Source: Siphonodentalium dalli
Lineage: Eukaryota > Mollusca > Scaphopoda > Gadilida > Siphonodentaliidae
Length of the DNA: 64,000 nucleotides
Assembly (NCBI GenBank): GCA_032622095.1
Contig: CP136064.1
Span: 185,610,209 to 185,674,208, forward strand
Direction of reading: 5' to 3'
Shown: one piece after another, positions 1 through 12,375 of the stretch
How the letters are laid out: each line of letters starts with the position of its first letter
Numbering within the stretch: the stretch's first letter is position 1
Made by a program: the position numbers and the translations under genes
Notes under the pieces: model-generated
Told to the model about the DNA's origin: nothing
Databases searched by the model: none
Seen by the model: only the letters and a program-made list of their open reading frames with translations

Positions 1-3000
1 CTCAAACAAAAACTGTAGGTATTCTCTATTTATCTCTTTGGAGCCACAGTGAAATACGATGTCGTTATTTCACTCTAGGTAGCGTGATTTCACTGTAGAT
101 CGGTGGTTTATACGAGAGCGAAACATTTGAAGACATTCTATAACCCCGCGTTATAGTACTAGTAAATTATCTGCAAATGTATCGGTTATAACCCACAAGA
201 GTTACTTTTTATAATTTAATCCTTCATTTCACAGGAGAACCACCATGAGTAGAAGGCAGAAGTAAAACAAGCGCGTAAAGTTGAAACAGACACTCTTGGC
301 ATCTAATTATCGATTGATAATGCATGCAAGTGTCGTCAGAAATTCGTCATTGTTTATTGGCTAGCCGCACCTTATCACACACCATGCAATTGTGACCTGT
401 GCACTTGGGGTTTACATATTTCTACTGTGGTGATCGACTCAGAGACTCGTTAGTTTCGATTCCCTGTTTCATTTCGTTGTGCGAGTCTTGTTGCTTTAAC
501 ATCGTTGGTGTTGATATGCTAATGCTGTCATATACGAAGATTTTTTTAGCACCAACTTGTTAAAAAAATGGCTCATTTCTCAGCGCAAATTGTGAACATA
601 GATGTGATCCAGTCTCATATTAACATATAGCTCTTGACGTTGAAGTTGTGGATATTATTCTAATATATATCGCGAAATCGACTCACACAAGTCGCCTAAA
701 TCATGCAGTCTCTAGCTGGGACCTTCGCCCACTGTGCAATACATTATTAAGGAACAGGCATTGCCAAAGAAATTTATCACATTTGTTATCACTTATAAAA
801 CAAACGCTCCGGTAACAGCCCGGTAAACCGTGGTATACCATGCTCTGTACTCTGCGTGGTATAAAATATGGTAAAGTCAAGTAAACAATGTTGTCCCCAC
901 ATCCGGTTGTAACTAGCAATCTGATTGGCCACAACGCCACGTTTAAATCAATATGTCACCATTGACAGCGATGTATAAGACAACATATAATACGCGAAAC
1001 ATCGGGGGAGGGGGGGGGGATGACCAACCACGTGAAACATCGGGGTATATGAATGGCATTTGAACTGGCTAGTGTTTCCACCAATCGTCACTACTGAATT
1101 ATTCTTATTGGTGTGAATTAATCGGGTAAACCTATGAAAACACACTAACATTAAGAAAACATGACTATTGTTGTGGGGATAACAATTCGTTATCTCCTGC
1201 AAAATTGTGGGGTATATGGAGATTTAATACCTGGATGTTTCTTTCTGAAACCATCGGCTCCGCCTCGGGGTTTTCATGCGGGAGAAACAAACAGTTCCCA
1301 CCAACCACTCCCATTTCATTTATATATGTGTTTAGTATTGTATGCGCGCATTCCACAGATTTGAGTTAAAACGTAAAAATACAGTAAATACAGACCAAAT
1401 AAATTGTGGTCAATATAATTGTTAGATGCAAAGCATCGTCAGTCAACGACCACCCTTATCTTATCAGGTTTATCTCTATAATATAATAAACATTAAAAGA
1501 CCCCCCCCCCCTTCTGATAAAGAACAACCGGATCATGTTGCATATACGGTATTTGGGAGAGGAGGTACTCATAAGTGAGTAAGCACTTGTCCTCCAATCC
1601 CATTGTCTATATAAAAATGTATGTATCATTTCCTATATGTGTTATTGAAATCAGACAAATAAATATGTTTAAACTATACGGTATTCGATCGAGAACGCAC
1701 GAAGACCAGCAGGACAGAGGTCCCCAAGTATATATATGAACTGCATGGTCGTGGAAGTGAACCTCTCTTACAAGATGTTCTTCAAATATTTGAATGTCAG
1801 AGAGAAACTATAGTACTGCGAGAGAAATAAATAGGAAGTTGTCTCACAAAGTGTAATTATAACATATTTTACACGGGTGAGTAGCCATGCATTTAGTGAT
1901 AAACATTCCGACTATACGACCAAATAACATATAACAGAAATAGCATGCATGATATTCAAATAGTATATATATTACTTACACGAAACTTGTCATGTTGCGA
2001 ATGCGGCACTCTGCGTAATTTTCTCTGTCTATGTTCGCATTGACGGTAATTGACACATCAGCCAATCAAAGGGGAGCGTTAGATTGTATATATAATATAC
2101 TCTGCTATTAGTGGTCATGTAAGGCAATCGTGGGACAGAGTGAAGTTGCATCCTATAAAATTATTGTCCTTTGGTCCTGATCGAAGTCGAATGGTTGGTG
2201 TGGTGGCCACATCAAGAAAGTGTGAAGGAACCTGCAAAATGCAGTCCGACCATCCTACACGGCCTTGGGTCGGATCGAACGACCCAATCACGAATGAAGT
2301 TGCATCTAAAATGTAGGAAATTGGAAACAACGACGAACAAAAAAAAGCAATATTCGTGGTTTAATCAATAGAGGTTGTCTTGAACAAAATTGCTTTTTAA
2401 TATAAGCCCGAAGCAAACGTTTCCACCACGGATAGATCCAGCAACCACATATCTGCACATATCTGAAGTTTTTGGACCATAAAATCTGGCATTGTATCTG
2501 TTTTGGTGTATATAAAATGAGCTGTCGAATGCCGAATTGTACATCTGGTAATTATTAACAATACTATGACACAATTCAAGCCATATGAGCTATCACCCCT
2601 AATATGCCTATAATAGCCAGGTTCCGTTACACATATTGGCTGTATGTATATATATTGGCATGCAGATACAACTTGTCATTTCAATCTGAACCCATCCAAT
2701 ACTTCGATCACACCAGTTCTGGATAAATATGCAATTGCAATGTAGAGGAAAACCAATAAATCAGCTACCAGATGGTAACTATAGACGCCATTGGTTATGG
2801 AAAAAATTAACACTCCCTCCAATTTCACAAATATCCACATAGAGGCGTCCATGCAGGTTGTGTCCAAGAATAAGTTAACAATGCACAATTTGTTGTGTAG
2901 AACCATCTGGGGTTACAGCGTAGAGAATGTAATTATTTCGTTCAAATCCTATAAGGAAGGTAATAAAATTCTAGATGGCGTCCAAGTTGGCCGTTAATTT

Positions 3001-3973
3001 TGATATTGAGTCTTGACACTCTGTACATAACATGTCTGAAAACCAGACTACTAGATAATCGCAAATGCTTTATACGTTACTGAATTTTATTGCATAGTAT
3101 GTATCTTAATATATATGACGAAAATTACGGTTGCGTAAATCCGACGATGGAGACCAACATGGCGGCCAAAATTTATCAAAAATGTTCCGATAAAACAACC
3201 AGCTTCTAAATTTCAAGTGAATCTGCATGTTATGAGTTCTGTAGCTATTTATATTTATATATATCGGCTAATGTGGTCTGAATCCGATGAAACTATTCGA
3301 AAAAGGCGACGTAATGAAATGTAAAATTGCCTAAATAGGACCGAGTTTCAATCTGACATCCATGTATTTGACGATATGGAAGTCAATGTTCTGTGCACGG
3401 TGCAATTGTTGACACGAATGGAAGGCGCAATGCCGATAACATATTAATATAACATATATCAATAGTTATTTATTCGACCACCAATAGCTAAATCAGGTGT
3501 CCCGTGGTAATAGCACATTAGGCCCGCATGCATGAGCCATCAAATGATGAACCAATTACTAATCCTGATGTATGTTATATTCCCGCAAATGGTGGGCAAA
3601 TGAGAATAAATCATCAACCGGCAACTTAGTTTATATAGTTCGTCAATTTGGTCAATTACGTACTGACGTCATTGGTTCCCACGATCAATGAAGTGATGTT
3701 CTAGTAAAACAACCGAAGACATTCTCCAACAAACCAGACCGACCTAGTACTTGTTTCGCTATATTTCCATAGGGTCCCATGACGCATGGAATCATGCTTA
3801 TGTGTTTAAGCAGTTCATTTGCGTATTTGTTTAGCAGTGCATGTTTCATCTTGGCATTTGATAACATAACTTTACACGGTTACATATTCGTGCAAATATT
3901 CATTCTATTCAATAAACAATGGCGACCAATAGTTTAATTAGTGAATCAGAATCAGTTTATTGTAAAAGCTATG
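1..3973. other. No gene seen; AT-rich noncoding DNA
   Basis: No open frame here looks coding on either strand; those that exist are short and low in coding character. The stretch has a poly-G run near 1008-1019, a poly-C run near 1501-1512, and a small direct repeat around a CGAAACATCGGGG word near 996 and 1035. I see no RNA gene, promoter or clear mobile-element end. Confidence 0.6.
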
Positions 3974-4234
3974 ACAGAACAGATATGTATGTACAGTAAA
4001 CTTTCCTACCGACGTACTATAGACCACGGATGTCTGGGTAGTGGCTGGTGAGTTAGTTTACAGATACATGTCTTCGCTTCCATATTATTTTGTCGGCTGA
4101 CAGAACATATATATGTATGTACAGTAAACTTTCCTACCAACGTACTATAGACCACGGATGTCTGGGTATATATAGTGGCTGGTGAGTTAGTTTACAGATA
4201 TATGTCTTCGCTTCCATATTATTTTGCCGGCTGT
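3974..4234. repeat. Tandem duplication, two units of about 125-130 bp
   Basis: Two adjacent copies share the words TGTATGTACAGTAAACTTTC, CGTACTATAGACCACGGATG and TGTCTTCGCTTCCATATTAT in the same order (about 3974-4100 and 4101-4234). The second copy has a short TATATA insertion after GTCTGGG. No coding frame runs through the pair. Confidence 0.9.
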
Positions 4235-4611
4235 CCAATATTCACGTTGCTATAGTATATTTAAGCTCATCATATTCAATCAGTCTCTTGCAAGTTTATA
4301 CAGAGTGTTGGTAGCTTGAAATGTCACGATGCGACATCGAGCCCAGTCCCAATCATGTAACGCAGAATTTTCAGCGAGACCTAAACACAGGTCTAAGTTC
4401 CAAGATGGTGAAGTACACCAGCGCAACTCCCGTCACGAAAGGGTTATCTAGACGAGACGTAACTTTTAGTGGACGCTGGCTTCTTGTGTTGCCATGTACT
4501 CAACTCTGTTGTTCCAGGTGTATCTATAATAGTGAATGATTTATCTGTTTTTGGTATTCATTGCCTGTTTGAGGATTTGTAAGTTTGGTCTGCAGTTCAG
4601 GTTTTAAATTC

Positions 4612-4829
4612 AGTCTAACTTCTTGGTCTGTCCAGTCTGTTCTTGAACTGGGTTAATTGATTCTGCATATAATTCATCCTTTAGCAACTCGTTCCAAATT
4701 CCGACTAGATATATATAGGTTCTAGTTATGTCCTCTTGTTCTATTTTCGATAGGCTATTTGCTACCTCCTGATCGTGTGTGTTGGATATGTCTGTGTCTT
4801 CTAAATTAATAGTGTGGTGATGGAATATT
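4612..4829 (-). other. Unrecognised open frame, possible exon
   Basis: On the minus strand a frame stays open for about 72 codons between a TAA near 4832 and a TGA near 4610. The translation is mixed and soluble-looking (for example EDTDISNTHDQEVANSL, then KIEQEDITRTYIYLVGIWNE) rather than low-complexity. A possible splice acceptor (TATTAATTTAG) sits just before the richer part, but no donor is obvious at the other end. I do not recognise the family. It could be an exon, an old retroelement fragment or chance. Confidence 0.15.
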
Positions 4830-5436
4830 TAGTCGTTGAAGACGCGTTTTATAATAGGAGTAGATCACATTTCACCACTTGCGATAATCATATACATGTA
4901 GTCACGCATTATCAAATTAGCACTTCCATGCACGTATCACACGGTTAGAGTACCTGCGAGTTGCAATCAGGCTGTGACAATCGTAAACCGCTTGTGGACG
5001 GTACAACCCAATTGATACTTTATATCGAAATGGCGATCTGGAAATGTGGTGTGGTGATCGGACCTGTACATGAACATGCATGCACCACTCGATCGACCAA
5101 AATATATATAGGATATTTCAAAGTGAGAAATATCTCTTCATATAATTGTTCACATTATAGGGTGGTGTTTATTTAGCTTGTTTCACCATTGGTACATTCA
5201 TAGTCATGGTGAATTGCTCAATTAATAAATCTCTGGGGAAAAAACTGCATCTGCAGACCAAAGAGTTAATTGTAATGATAGACCATATAACTGCACCAAT
5301 TGAATATAAGGAAATATACAATGTTGCACATTGTTTTTTTCTTCAAATACTGTCTTATTTAAAGTGATGTTGAAGAATTTAACTGTTTCTGCCAATAACA
5401 GAACCAGCAACATGATAATCACATCACAATACGTAC

Positions 5437-5706
5437 GTTCCAACCATCTGACAATATATACTTCGCAATGTGCTCGATCGTTTTCATGAGATCCAGCATA
5501 TGTATTTGGTATAATCGGCGTGTGAATTATGCAGGAGCCCAGCAGTGAATTTGATCTTCCGTCATCTGTAGCCCGTGCTGACTACTATGGCGAAAAGAAC
5601 ACGAAGAGATACGCTCCATAGATGGTTCATACGATCTATCCAGTCATCGTGTGTTCTCCCCTTTAGTTTGGAGAGACTCCCCAACCCTCCGAACGTTGAC
5701 CTTAAC
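5437..5706 (-). pseudogene. Truncated innexin exon copy (pseudogene)
   Basis: Read on the minus strand, this matches the start of the intact innexin exon at 56043. It has the same splice acceptor (CTTTTCAG), then the LGSLSKLKG region, the DDWIDRMNHLWSV stretch and the first membrane segment ending in VVSTG. Lesions: base changes after VVSTG give an in-frame TGA; homology to the CWAP and YICW parts of the first extracellular loop then resumes; after the CTGGATCTC word about 230 bp are missing relative to the intact exon, removing the YYQWVP segment and second membrane helix; it rejoins at the TIEHIAKY region, followed by a one-base frameshift; homology fades after the GGTTGGAA word near 5437. 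Gap-junction function is impossible in this state. High nucleotide similarity points to a fairly young duplicate. Confidence 0.9.
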
Positions 5707-5863
5707 CTGAAAAGACAAATTGTATAGTTATCGGCATAATAAACTGCAGATGCCCATCACAAGAACAGCTTTTATTATGTGTGTTTGCTCACGCTAAAGA
5801 AAATGAGATCGAAATTATTAGCCTATTCATGGGATGATTGAAGGTTCCAATGGTCAGATATCC
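5707..5863 (-). other. Duplicated innexin intron end
   Basis: Upstream of the pseudogene acceptor (minus strand), sequence continues to resemble the intron before the intact innexin exon. Shared words include GATATCTGACCATTGGAA (5847-5864 here, 55888-55905 there), GGGCATCT and AATTTGTCTTTTCAG. This shows that the copy arose from genomic DNA, with its intron, and not from a spliced message. Confidence 0.8.
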
Positions 5864-8800
5864 ACTCTCAAACGAGGCAGTTTTAATTACGGTTTGGACA
5901 GGTGCAAAAAAAAAGGTCAAATGATCGCCTACGATAAAGAGTGTTCATTTTACGCTTCCTAAATAACAGTGGATATTAATTAAATTGGAGCGTTCCTAAA
6001 TATCAGTTGAATGTTTTTGGTAATGTTCTTATTCAACGTTTTATTGTATCGCTCTGCAATTTTTACCTTGCCTAATTGTGTTACGTTACCTATAACTCAA
6101 ATTGGATGTGTTCAGTTTATGTTGCATTCACATGTACTTCGGTTAACAATTCGTTAGTTTGTCCTATACTGGACTTAGGGTACTTGTCCTATTTATTGTT
6201 ATGACCCCTGTTCTTATTGCTTTGTTAACGTTTTGTAGTGTTTGTAAACTACATGTTAATTATTGGCCGGATTGACAGAGTCATTTTTGACGCATGCTTC
6301 TATATATACTGTCAATTTAATCTTGCAACAGATGTTTCAGACTTACAAATTCACGTTCTGATTCATCAGACCGTTTGCACCAAGCTGCATCTCGCGTTTC
6401 GTGGAAGCTTGTGGACGTTCCACCGATGGGCAGCAAGCTTGTGCATCTTTGATCCGGGGTAGCTTATATGTTTACCACCTCAGCGGATTCATTATCTGAT
6501 CAACTGATTGGTGACCATGAGGTGAGTGTAACAGTTGTGTGTTTTCATGTTACTTGAGACAAGTCATGTGTTGCATGGGCGATCGAAAGGCGCGACCAGA
6601 CATTACCCCCGTCTTCCCGAGTGGCTTATTATTACTACCATAGCAGGACCAGTTGGCCAGGCTCACGTATATGTCGATCGGCTCAACAATTCTACTGACC
6701 GAACAAAGAACGACTCTTACAACCAGTTGTTTGAGATTTTAGAGGATTAAAACTTCATCCCTCTCGTGTTATAAGAGGCGCGTGGATTTAGAATTAATGA
6801 AATCCAGGTTTTGACATAAACATCCTATTTCCGGTTACCTTGCCATGTGGTCAGCACGAAAGCAATAAACCAGCACCGAGCTATGGTCATTTATTAGTCC
6901 ACCACAGCTGGATAATATATACACGCCGAGTATCGACCCGGGCAGTACTCCACCTTGACCTTTTCACAAATTCAAGAAGTATACTCTTTACACGTGTGTT
7001 TCTGTTTTCGTTTTGTCAATATGTATCACTATTTATTATCGGGCAACTCAATCACAAACGCTCTTCATGTGAGGTGATCAATTGGCTTATTGAGAACTGA
7101 TTTGTGGTGTGAAACAACATTGTTATAATTTATCTTATCCCGTTATATACTAAACTAAATACTCATTGATGGGCATTATCTAAACGTTTCCCATCAATGA
7201 ATTGCTTGCACTTGTATTATCATTCCGTCTGGCTGTCGTTTTCTCATATATCCTTAACATCGTTCCAAATTAATATTATACCAATGTCTAATTGTATAAG
7301 TAAGTGGATAATCCATTTAGCAAACAGAGGGTTATTATTCAGCATAATTGGTTTATACTACCAACATATATGTGATACACATATATATTGGTCCGGTAAA
7401 GCCAAACAATACCGCAACAGTATATAACAGGATATATATGATGCCTGGTATCATGAACCATCGATTGTGACTTTACTTTAAACATATTTTATCGTGGATT
7501 GTGGTACATGTTTTAACAACGTACAATGTCCCCGCTCCCAAATACAATATATATAGATATGAATTTAAACAAGATGACAGAGAATATATACATGATGAGG
7601 TTGCATACATTTGGCCAACAAAAAAAGAAGGAAGTTTGTGTTAAGAGTGTGTGATAGTCCGGTTTTGTGCATGTACTTCGAGTATTTTGCCGGCCCTCTC
7701 TGACTCTCTCATATTAGGATCATGTCGCATTTTCAAACTAACAGCCACCTATACTGATTATCAGAATCTCGGGAAGTTTATATTACTCATTATACCAACG
7801 TGACCCAAGTCAAGTATGTATACTACCCACATGCATATCATTCTTCCGCGAAAGTCTCACGGTCATTCTGCCATGCACAGATAAGCGGACTGGTCAGTCG
7901 AGGATGATGCATGTTAATTTAGAAAAGAGGAAGCTGTTGTTCGTGTATTTCTCACTAGACGGGAGAATCAAAACGTGGCGATACACAGGTTTCATTCATA
8001 AAGGGAACTGCACACTGCACTGCGACCATCATACCCGGCATTCGGTCGGAATAAACTCAACAACAACAACAACAACAACCAGGATGTTACTTTTGCAACT
8101 TATTACTCCCCATCTCCCCATGCAGAATCAGATAGAATTTCAACAGCACTTTTAAAGATTCCCTTTCAGATTTGATTCCAAATAATGCAGAATATACCAA
8201 GCCAATCTTTCGCTTACCAGGCAAAAAAATATATAAACACTTACAATCACCATCACTCATATCACATGCATGTGCATCGCTAAAATCCACAAAATCGTTG
8301 CCACAAGTAGCGCATTAAACTCTGCCCGCATGACTCAAAAACTGCCACCAAATTAGCAGCACTGATGAACGCTACTAACAAGACTGAGCTAGCGCATTTG
8401 GCTAAATTTGCCAAAGAAATCTTAAATACTGCATCAGTTTGAGAACTTATATTGTACATACAAGTCATGTACACCCACAAACTCACTGGCGCATCCGACA
8501 AAACCATCGATATACGAAACCATTTGGCTGTTATCCATCTGTACGATCTATTAATACTATACTTCAAATCCATATTCACCATATTTGTTTGGGCAATTAA
8601 GTATATATAATATTTGCATGTATTTGTTGTTTATTTTGTAATTTATTATATATGTAGTATCCTCCAGTTCCACAAGTAATGGACGGAGTTATAAACTATT
8701 CTAAATAAAATACCGTCCGGCCACAGTTTCCACCGAAAAAGTGGCTTCATTGGGGGCATCAGCTTTTCTGAAAAAAAATAACAAGGACCATAAATCCGAT

Positions 8801-8925
8801 ACTAAATTTCAGAACAATCGAACCAGTGTCCCCTGAAATGGTACACGGCAAACTATATAAGAAATCATCGGAAAAAAAGTTCATATTATATTTTCATATA
8901 AGAAATCAATATTCCATACTTGAGA
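5864..8925. other. No gene seen
   Basis: Open frames here are short and not convincing. A short AAC microsatellite lies near 8057-8079. I see no RNA gene and no mobile-element terminus. Confidence 0.55.
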
Positions 8926-8929
8926 GCAA

Positions 8930-9240
8930 CCAGATAAAAATGGGTGAATCGTACCCATATTCGAACTTGATCTGTATTTCGAGCTGATAAACGCACATTC
9001 CAAATTTGGTTCAGATATGATCACACAAACTGAAGTTATCATCCGGAAACCAGAAATTGACAGGATTCCAAGTCGAAAAAGGGCCACAACTCGCGCAAAA
9101 ATGGGCGGAGCAAACCCATATTCGAATCTGATAAACTCACCTATGAAATTTGCTTTTGATCTAATAACCGAAACTAAAGTTATCATCCGGAAACCATTTC
9201 CGCACGCACAAACGCACGGACGGCTGGACGTACTGGCCAA
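8930..9240. repeat. Diverged tandem repeat, ATCATCCGGAAAC type
   Basis: At least two units of roughly 140-150 bp share CCATATTCGAA, GCTGATAAAC/TCTGATAAAC, a CCAAATTT/GAAATTTG core and GTTATCATCCGGAAACC. The array continues into a TACGGAC/CGGACGG type end near 9216. The same unit is found at 37440-37865. This repeat style is common in mollusc genomes. Confidence 0.75.
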
Positions 9241-9340
9241 AGTATACTTGTTGGGTGACCGCACATACCCAAGAATACTTGTGGGGTGCGATCTTTTGTT
9301 TGAGTAACTTGTGGGGTGCAACCCACAACTGACGATTTTT

Positions 9341-9900
9341 TAAAGAGCGTTTTTTTTTCTTATATTTTGGTTTGGCGGCCATCTTGTTTTGTGCTCACGT
9401 GGTGACGGTCATGTGACCATGGCAGACTGGGAAGTGTTTTAAATTCGCAAGTCCAAAACCTAACTGTGCACCAAGTTTCACGAACATACCTTTACAGATA
9501 CAAAAGTTATCGAGAAATACCCAATGTATTTAGCAGCAATATACAGGTACGGCACTAACATTTTCTTATATTTCGGGATGGTGGCCATCTTGTTTTGTGG
9601 TTACATGATCTTGGTCACGGGACACTGGCGGACTAGAACATATTTTCTATTCCCAATACTGATACATAATTACATACTAACTTTCGTGAAAATATCTCTA
9701 AAATACAAAAGTTATTTAAGAAGAACAGAAATGTTCTTATATTTTGGGGTGGCGGCCATCTTGTTTGCAGTCACGTGACCATAGCCACGTGACTGTGTTG
9801 GACTGGGGCATATTTTCGATTCCCCAGACCAATACCTACATGCATACCAAGTTTAATGATAATAGCCCTGCAGATACGAAAGTTATTGAAAAATACCCAA
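9341..9900. repeat. Diverged tandem repeat, GGCGGCCATCTTG type, three units
   Basis: Three units of about 170-205 bp begin at TTATATTT(T/C)GG near 9360, 9566 and 9737. Each carries a GGCGGCCATCTTG or GGTGGCCATCTTG box, and they share ACCAAGTTT and ATACAAAAGTTAT-like words. The left edge includes TAAAGAGCGT (9341-9350), a near match to the ATAAAGAGCGT word discussed in the findings. Confidence 0.7.
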
Positions 9901-10009
9901 TCCATATTAATAGCATGAATATGCTATGTATACATGTATATAGAATCCCTGGCAGTGGCATATCTGTCTGTGGTGCTGCATGGCAGTGAAAGAGTTAAAT
10001 TCATGTTAA

Positions 10010-11143
10010 CCCTTTGAACCCTGACGCCCTACCACGACCGACACCCTGACCCTGGGCTCCTCGTGGGATTTTCCTTTAAATTTTATAGTGTCTTGTTGGA
10101 TGATGTTGGTTATGTTCAATTTGTGACACAGGTATGAAACTTTACAGCCCCCCCCCATTGATCACTGATCATTATAAAATCGGGAGACTTTGCCACGCGG
10201 CAGCGTCTTGGTAACGGTTGCTATGCAACTACCCCGAATTGACTGGAAAAGGCAATTATAGCATGGTATGTCATAACTCAATGCCAGTGATTGCGTTTTT
10301 TGATGACGATAATACCCTAATGTGAAATTTGAGATATATCCGACAAGAATTTAAGAGATATCGAATCAAATTAATTATTTAAGGTAGCAGCGGTTGCTAA
10401 TCAAGTACCACACATGAACGGATGACACCACTGCACTAACCATTAAGTGGTAGTGTTCCCTTAATTTATACAATATCTAGTCGCATAATGCTTTATATGT
10501 TCAACGGGGGCACCTGTTTGAAACTGTGCATACATATGTAAGTTATGCATGGACCATTCTATGATCATAAAAATATAAGGACACTTTGCCACCCAATCTC
10601 TCCTTAGTAACGGTTACCAGACAACTACCCGGCATTAGCAAGAAACTGCAATTATGATGCAGCTATATGTCCTATATATAACACCACATTTCGCTTAAAA
10701 CGCATGTTTTTGTCATTTACAACCTATGTTCTGCGCATGCGCATATATTCCTACCCGATACTATAGCGGGTAGACATGCCATATACACGCCCTGACCACC
10801 GCCGATGTCTGTGTGGCCATTTAAACATATATTAGTGGCTATGTCGGGCACAAGTACCCTATAAACTATTTATTTCGCATTTCGCTGCTCTGCGCATGCG
10901 CGAAGAAATCAACTTGATATGCGATCGAGGCCCTTCAACATATAAATATAATTTGAACAGGCTTTTTATATTTGATATATATAACCAGAGTTTAGACGTC
11001 GATTTGTTATTGAATCGCATAGCTATAAACTATAAACACGTGGCGGTCGTTATAATGGCCGGTTCAGCGGCCGGTATACCGACCGCTGGGGTATTTGGAG
11101 GTTCGCGCAGCGGCCGGTTTTCCGGCCGCTGGGGTTCAAAGGG
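10010..11143. mobile_element. Non-autonomous piggyBac-like element, 1.13 kb
   Basis: The element is flanked by TTAA on both sides (10006-10009 and 11144-11147). It begins CCCTTTGAACCC and ends with the exact reverse complement GGGTTCAAAGGG. A TTAA target with CCC termini is the signature of the piggyBac superfamily, so the assignment rests on the ends alone. There is no transposase frame, so it would need help to move. Inside are two diverged copies of a ~120 bp segment (about 10165-10285 and 10560-10685, sharing ACTTTGCCAC, GTAACGGTT and ACAACTACCC/GCAACTACCC), two GCGCATGCGC palindromes (near 10733 and 10892) and a GGCCGG-rich right end (11057-11125). Confidence 0.8.
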
Positions 11144-11149
11144 TTAAAT

Positions 11150-11855
11150 TCATCGCACCCCACAAGTACTCTCTGGTTAGTGCGAACGGACGGACGGACG
11201 GACACCGGCTATTTTAATAGTCCCCCGAAAAAAAAGTATACTACGTCGAATACTATCTCAAATGATCATAATTGAGACCTCTCTCTCTCTGTTATCTACC
11301 GCTTTTGTCCAACGGAAACATACGCTCTATGTATATATAAGATGTGATCACTGGGCTAGGCTGACTAAAATTCCGAACGTGTTAAAACTCTCTCTTTTGA
11401 AAGTCTTTATCTGGTCATCACGTACAAACCACCCATTAATGGGCTCATTGGTGATCAGATATAAGTATTTTCTGGTATAGAAACCGTACATATGTTGGTT
11501 TTACGGTGTCGAATCGGACAATGCATCTTTAAACCGTTAGAACTTCCATGTAAGTAAGTAATAATTTTCAGCCAATACGCTTGGTACATGAACAAACATA
11601 TATACACTATTTACAAATGGGAACGCTCCAGTGGTTTGTTCCGAATATTTGAATATACACATGCAACATTGCAAACAGTAACTACATGTCCATAAATAAA
11701 ACACACAATGAAAACTATTATCACAAACACATGCACCCAAAACAATATATAACATAAAAAACCAAACGTTTGTTGAACTTATTATCTTTACAGTTCCTGT
11801 GATATAATTACGCAGCAATGTCTAATTAGTATCGAAAGATTTAATGAGATATCAC
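11150..11855. other. No gene seen; short GGAC microsatellite
   Basis: A short (GGAC)n run lies at about 11185-11203. The GCACCCCACAAGTACT segment at the left resembles, inverted, the ACTTGTGGGGTGC words near 9280-9320, so the piggyBac-like element seems to have landed within an older repeat. Nothing coding is visible. Confidence 0.5.
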
Positions 11856-11857
11856 AT

Positions 11858-12375
11858 CATAATCATCGCCATCGCCGTCATTATCATCATCACCATCACC
11901 ATCACCATCCCACCATCACAATCTTCATAATCGTCACCGAACTTCAAGATCGTCATCATTTTCAACATCACCACCATCATTGTCGTCGTCGTCGTCGTCA
12001 TCAGCATCATCATCTTCTTCTTCTTCATCATTACCATCACCATCATTATCGTCATTATCTTCATCAACATCATCATCGTCATCATCATCATCACCATCAC
12101 TATTATCATCATCATCATCATCACCACCATTATCATCATAATCATCATCGTCATCATCACCGAACTTCATGATCGTCATCATTTTCAACATCACCACCGT
12201 TCATCGTCGTCGTCGTCATCAGCATCATCATCATCTTCTTCCTCATTATCACCACCATCATTATCACCACCATCATTATCGTCATTATCTTCATCAACAT
12301 CATCATCGTCATCATCATCGTCATCACCATCATCATCATCATCATCATCGTCATCATCAACATCATCATAATCAT
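11858..12375. repeat. TCA/TCG/ACC trinucleotide microsatellite with higher-order duplication
   Basis: Over 500 bp of imperfect TCA, TCG, TCT and ACC triplets. A ~222 bp higher-order unit appears twice: the word CACCGAACTTCA, then GATCGTCATCATTTTCAACA, occurs near 11935 and again near 12158, followed by the same order of triplet blocks. Every frame through it is low-complexity (Asp runs on the minus strand, His runs on the plus strand), so I treat it as noncoding. Confidence 0.95.

Noticed and set aside
5222-5443. 73-codon minus-strand frame with a hydrophobic start
   Set aside because: It begins at the fading end of the innexin pseudogene in a shifted frame; the hydrophobic stretch does not align with an innexin helix.
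8280-8582. 100-codon minus-strand frame
   Set aside because: The opposite strand is comparably open in a short alanine/lysine-rich stretch; no motif or splice support on either strand.
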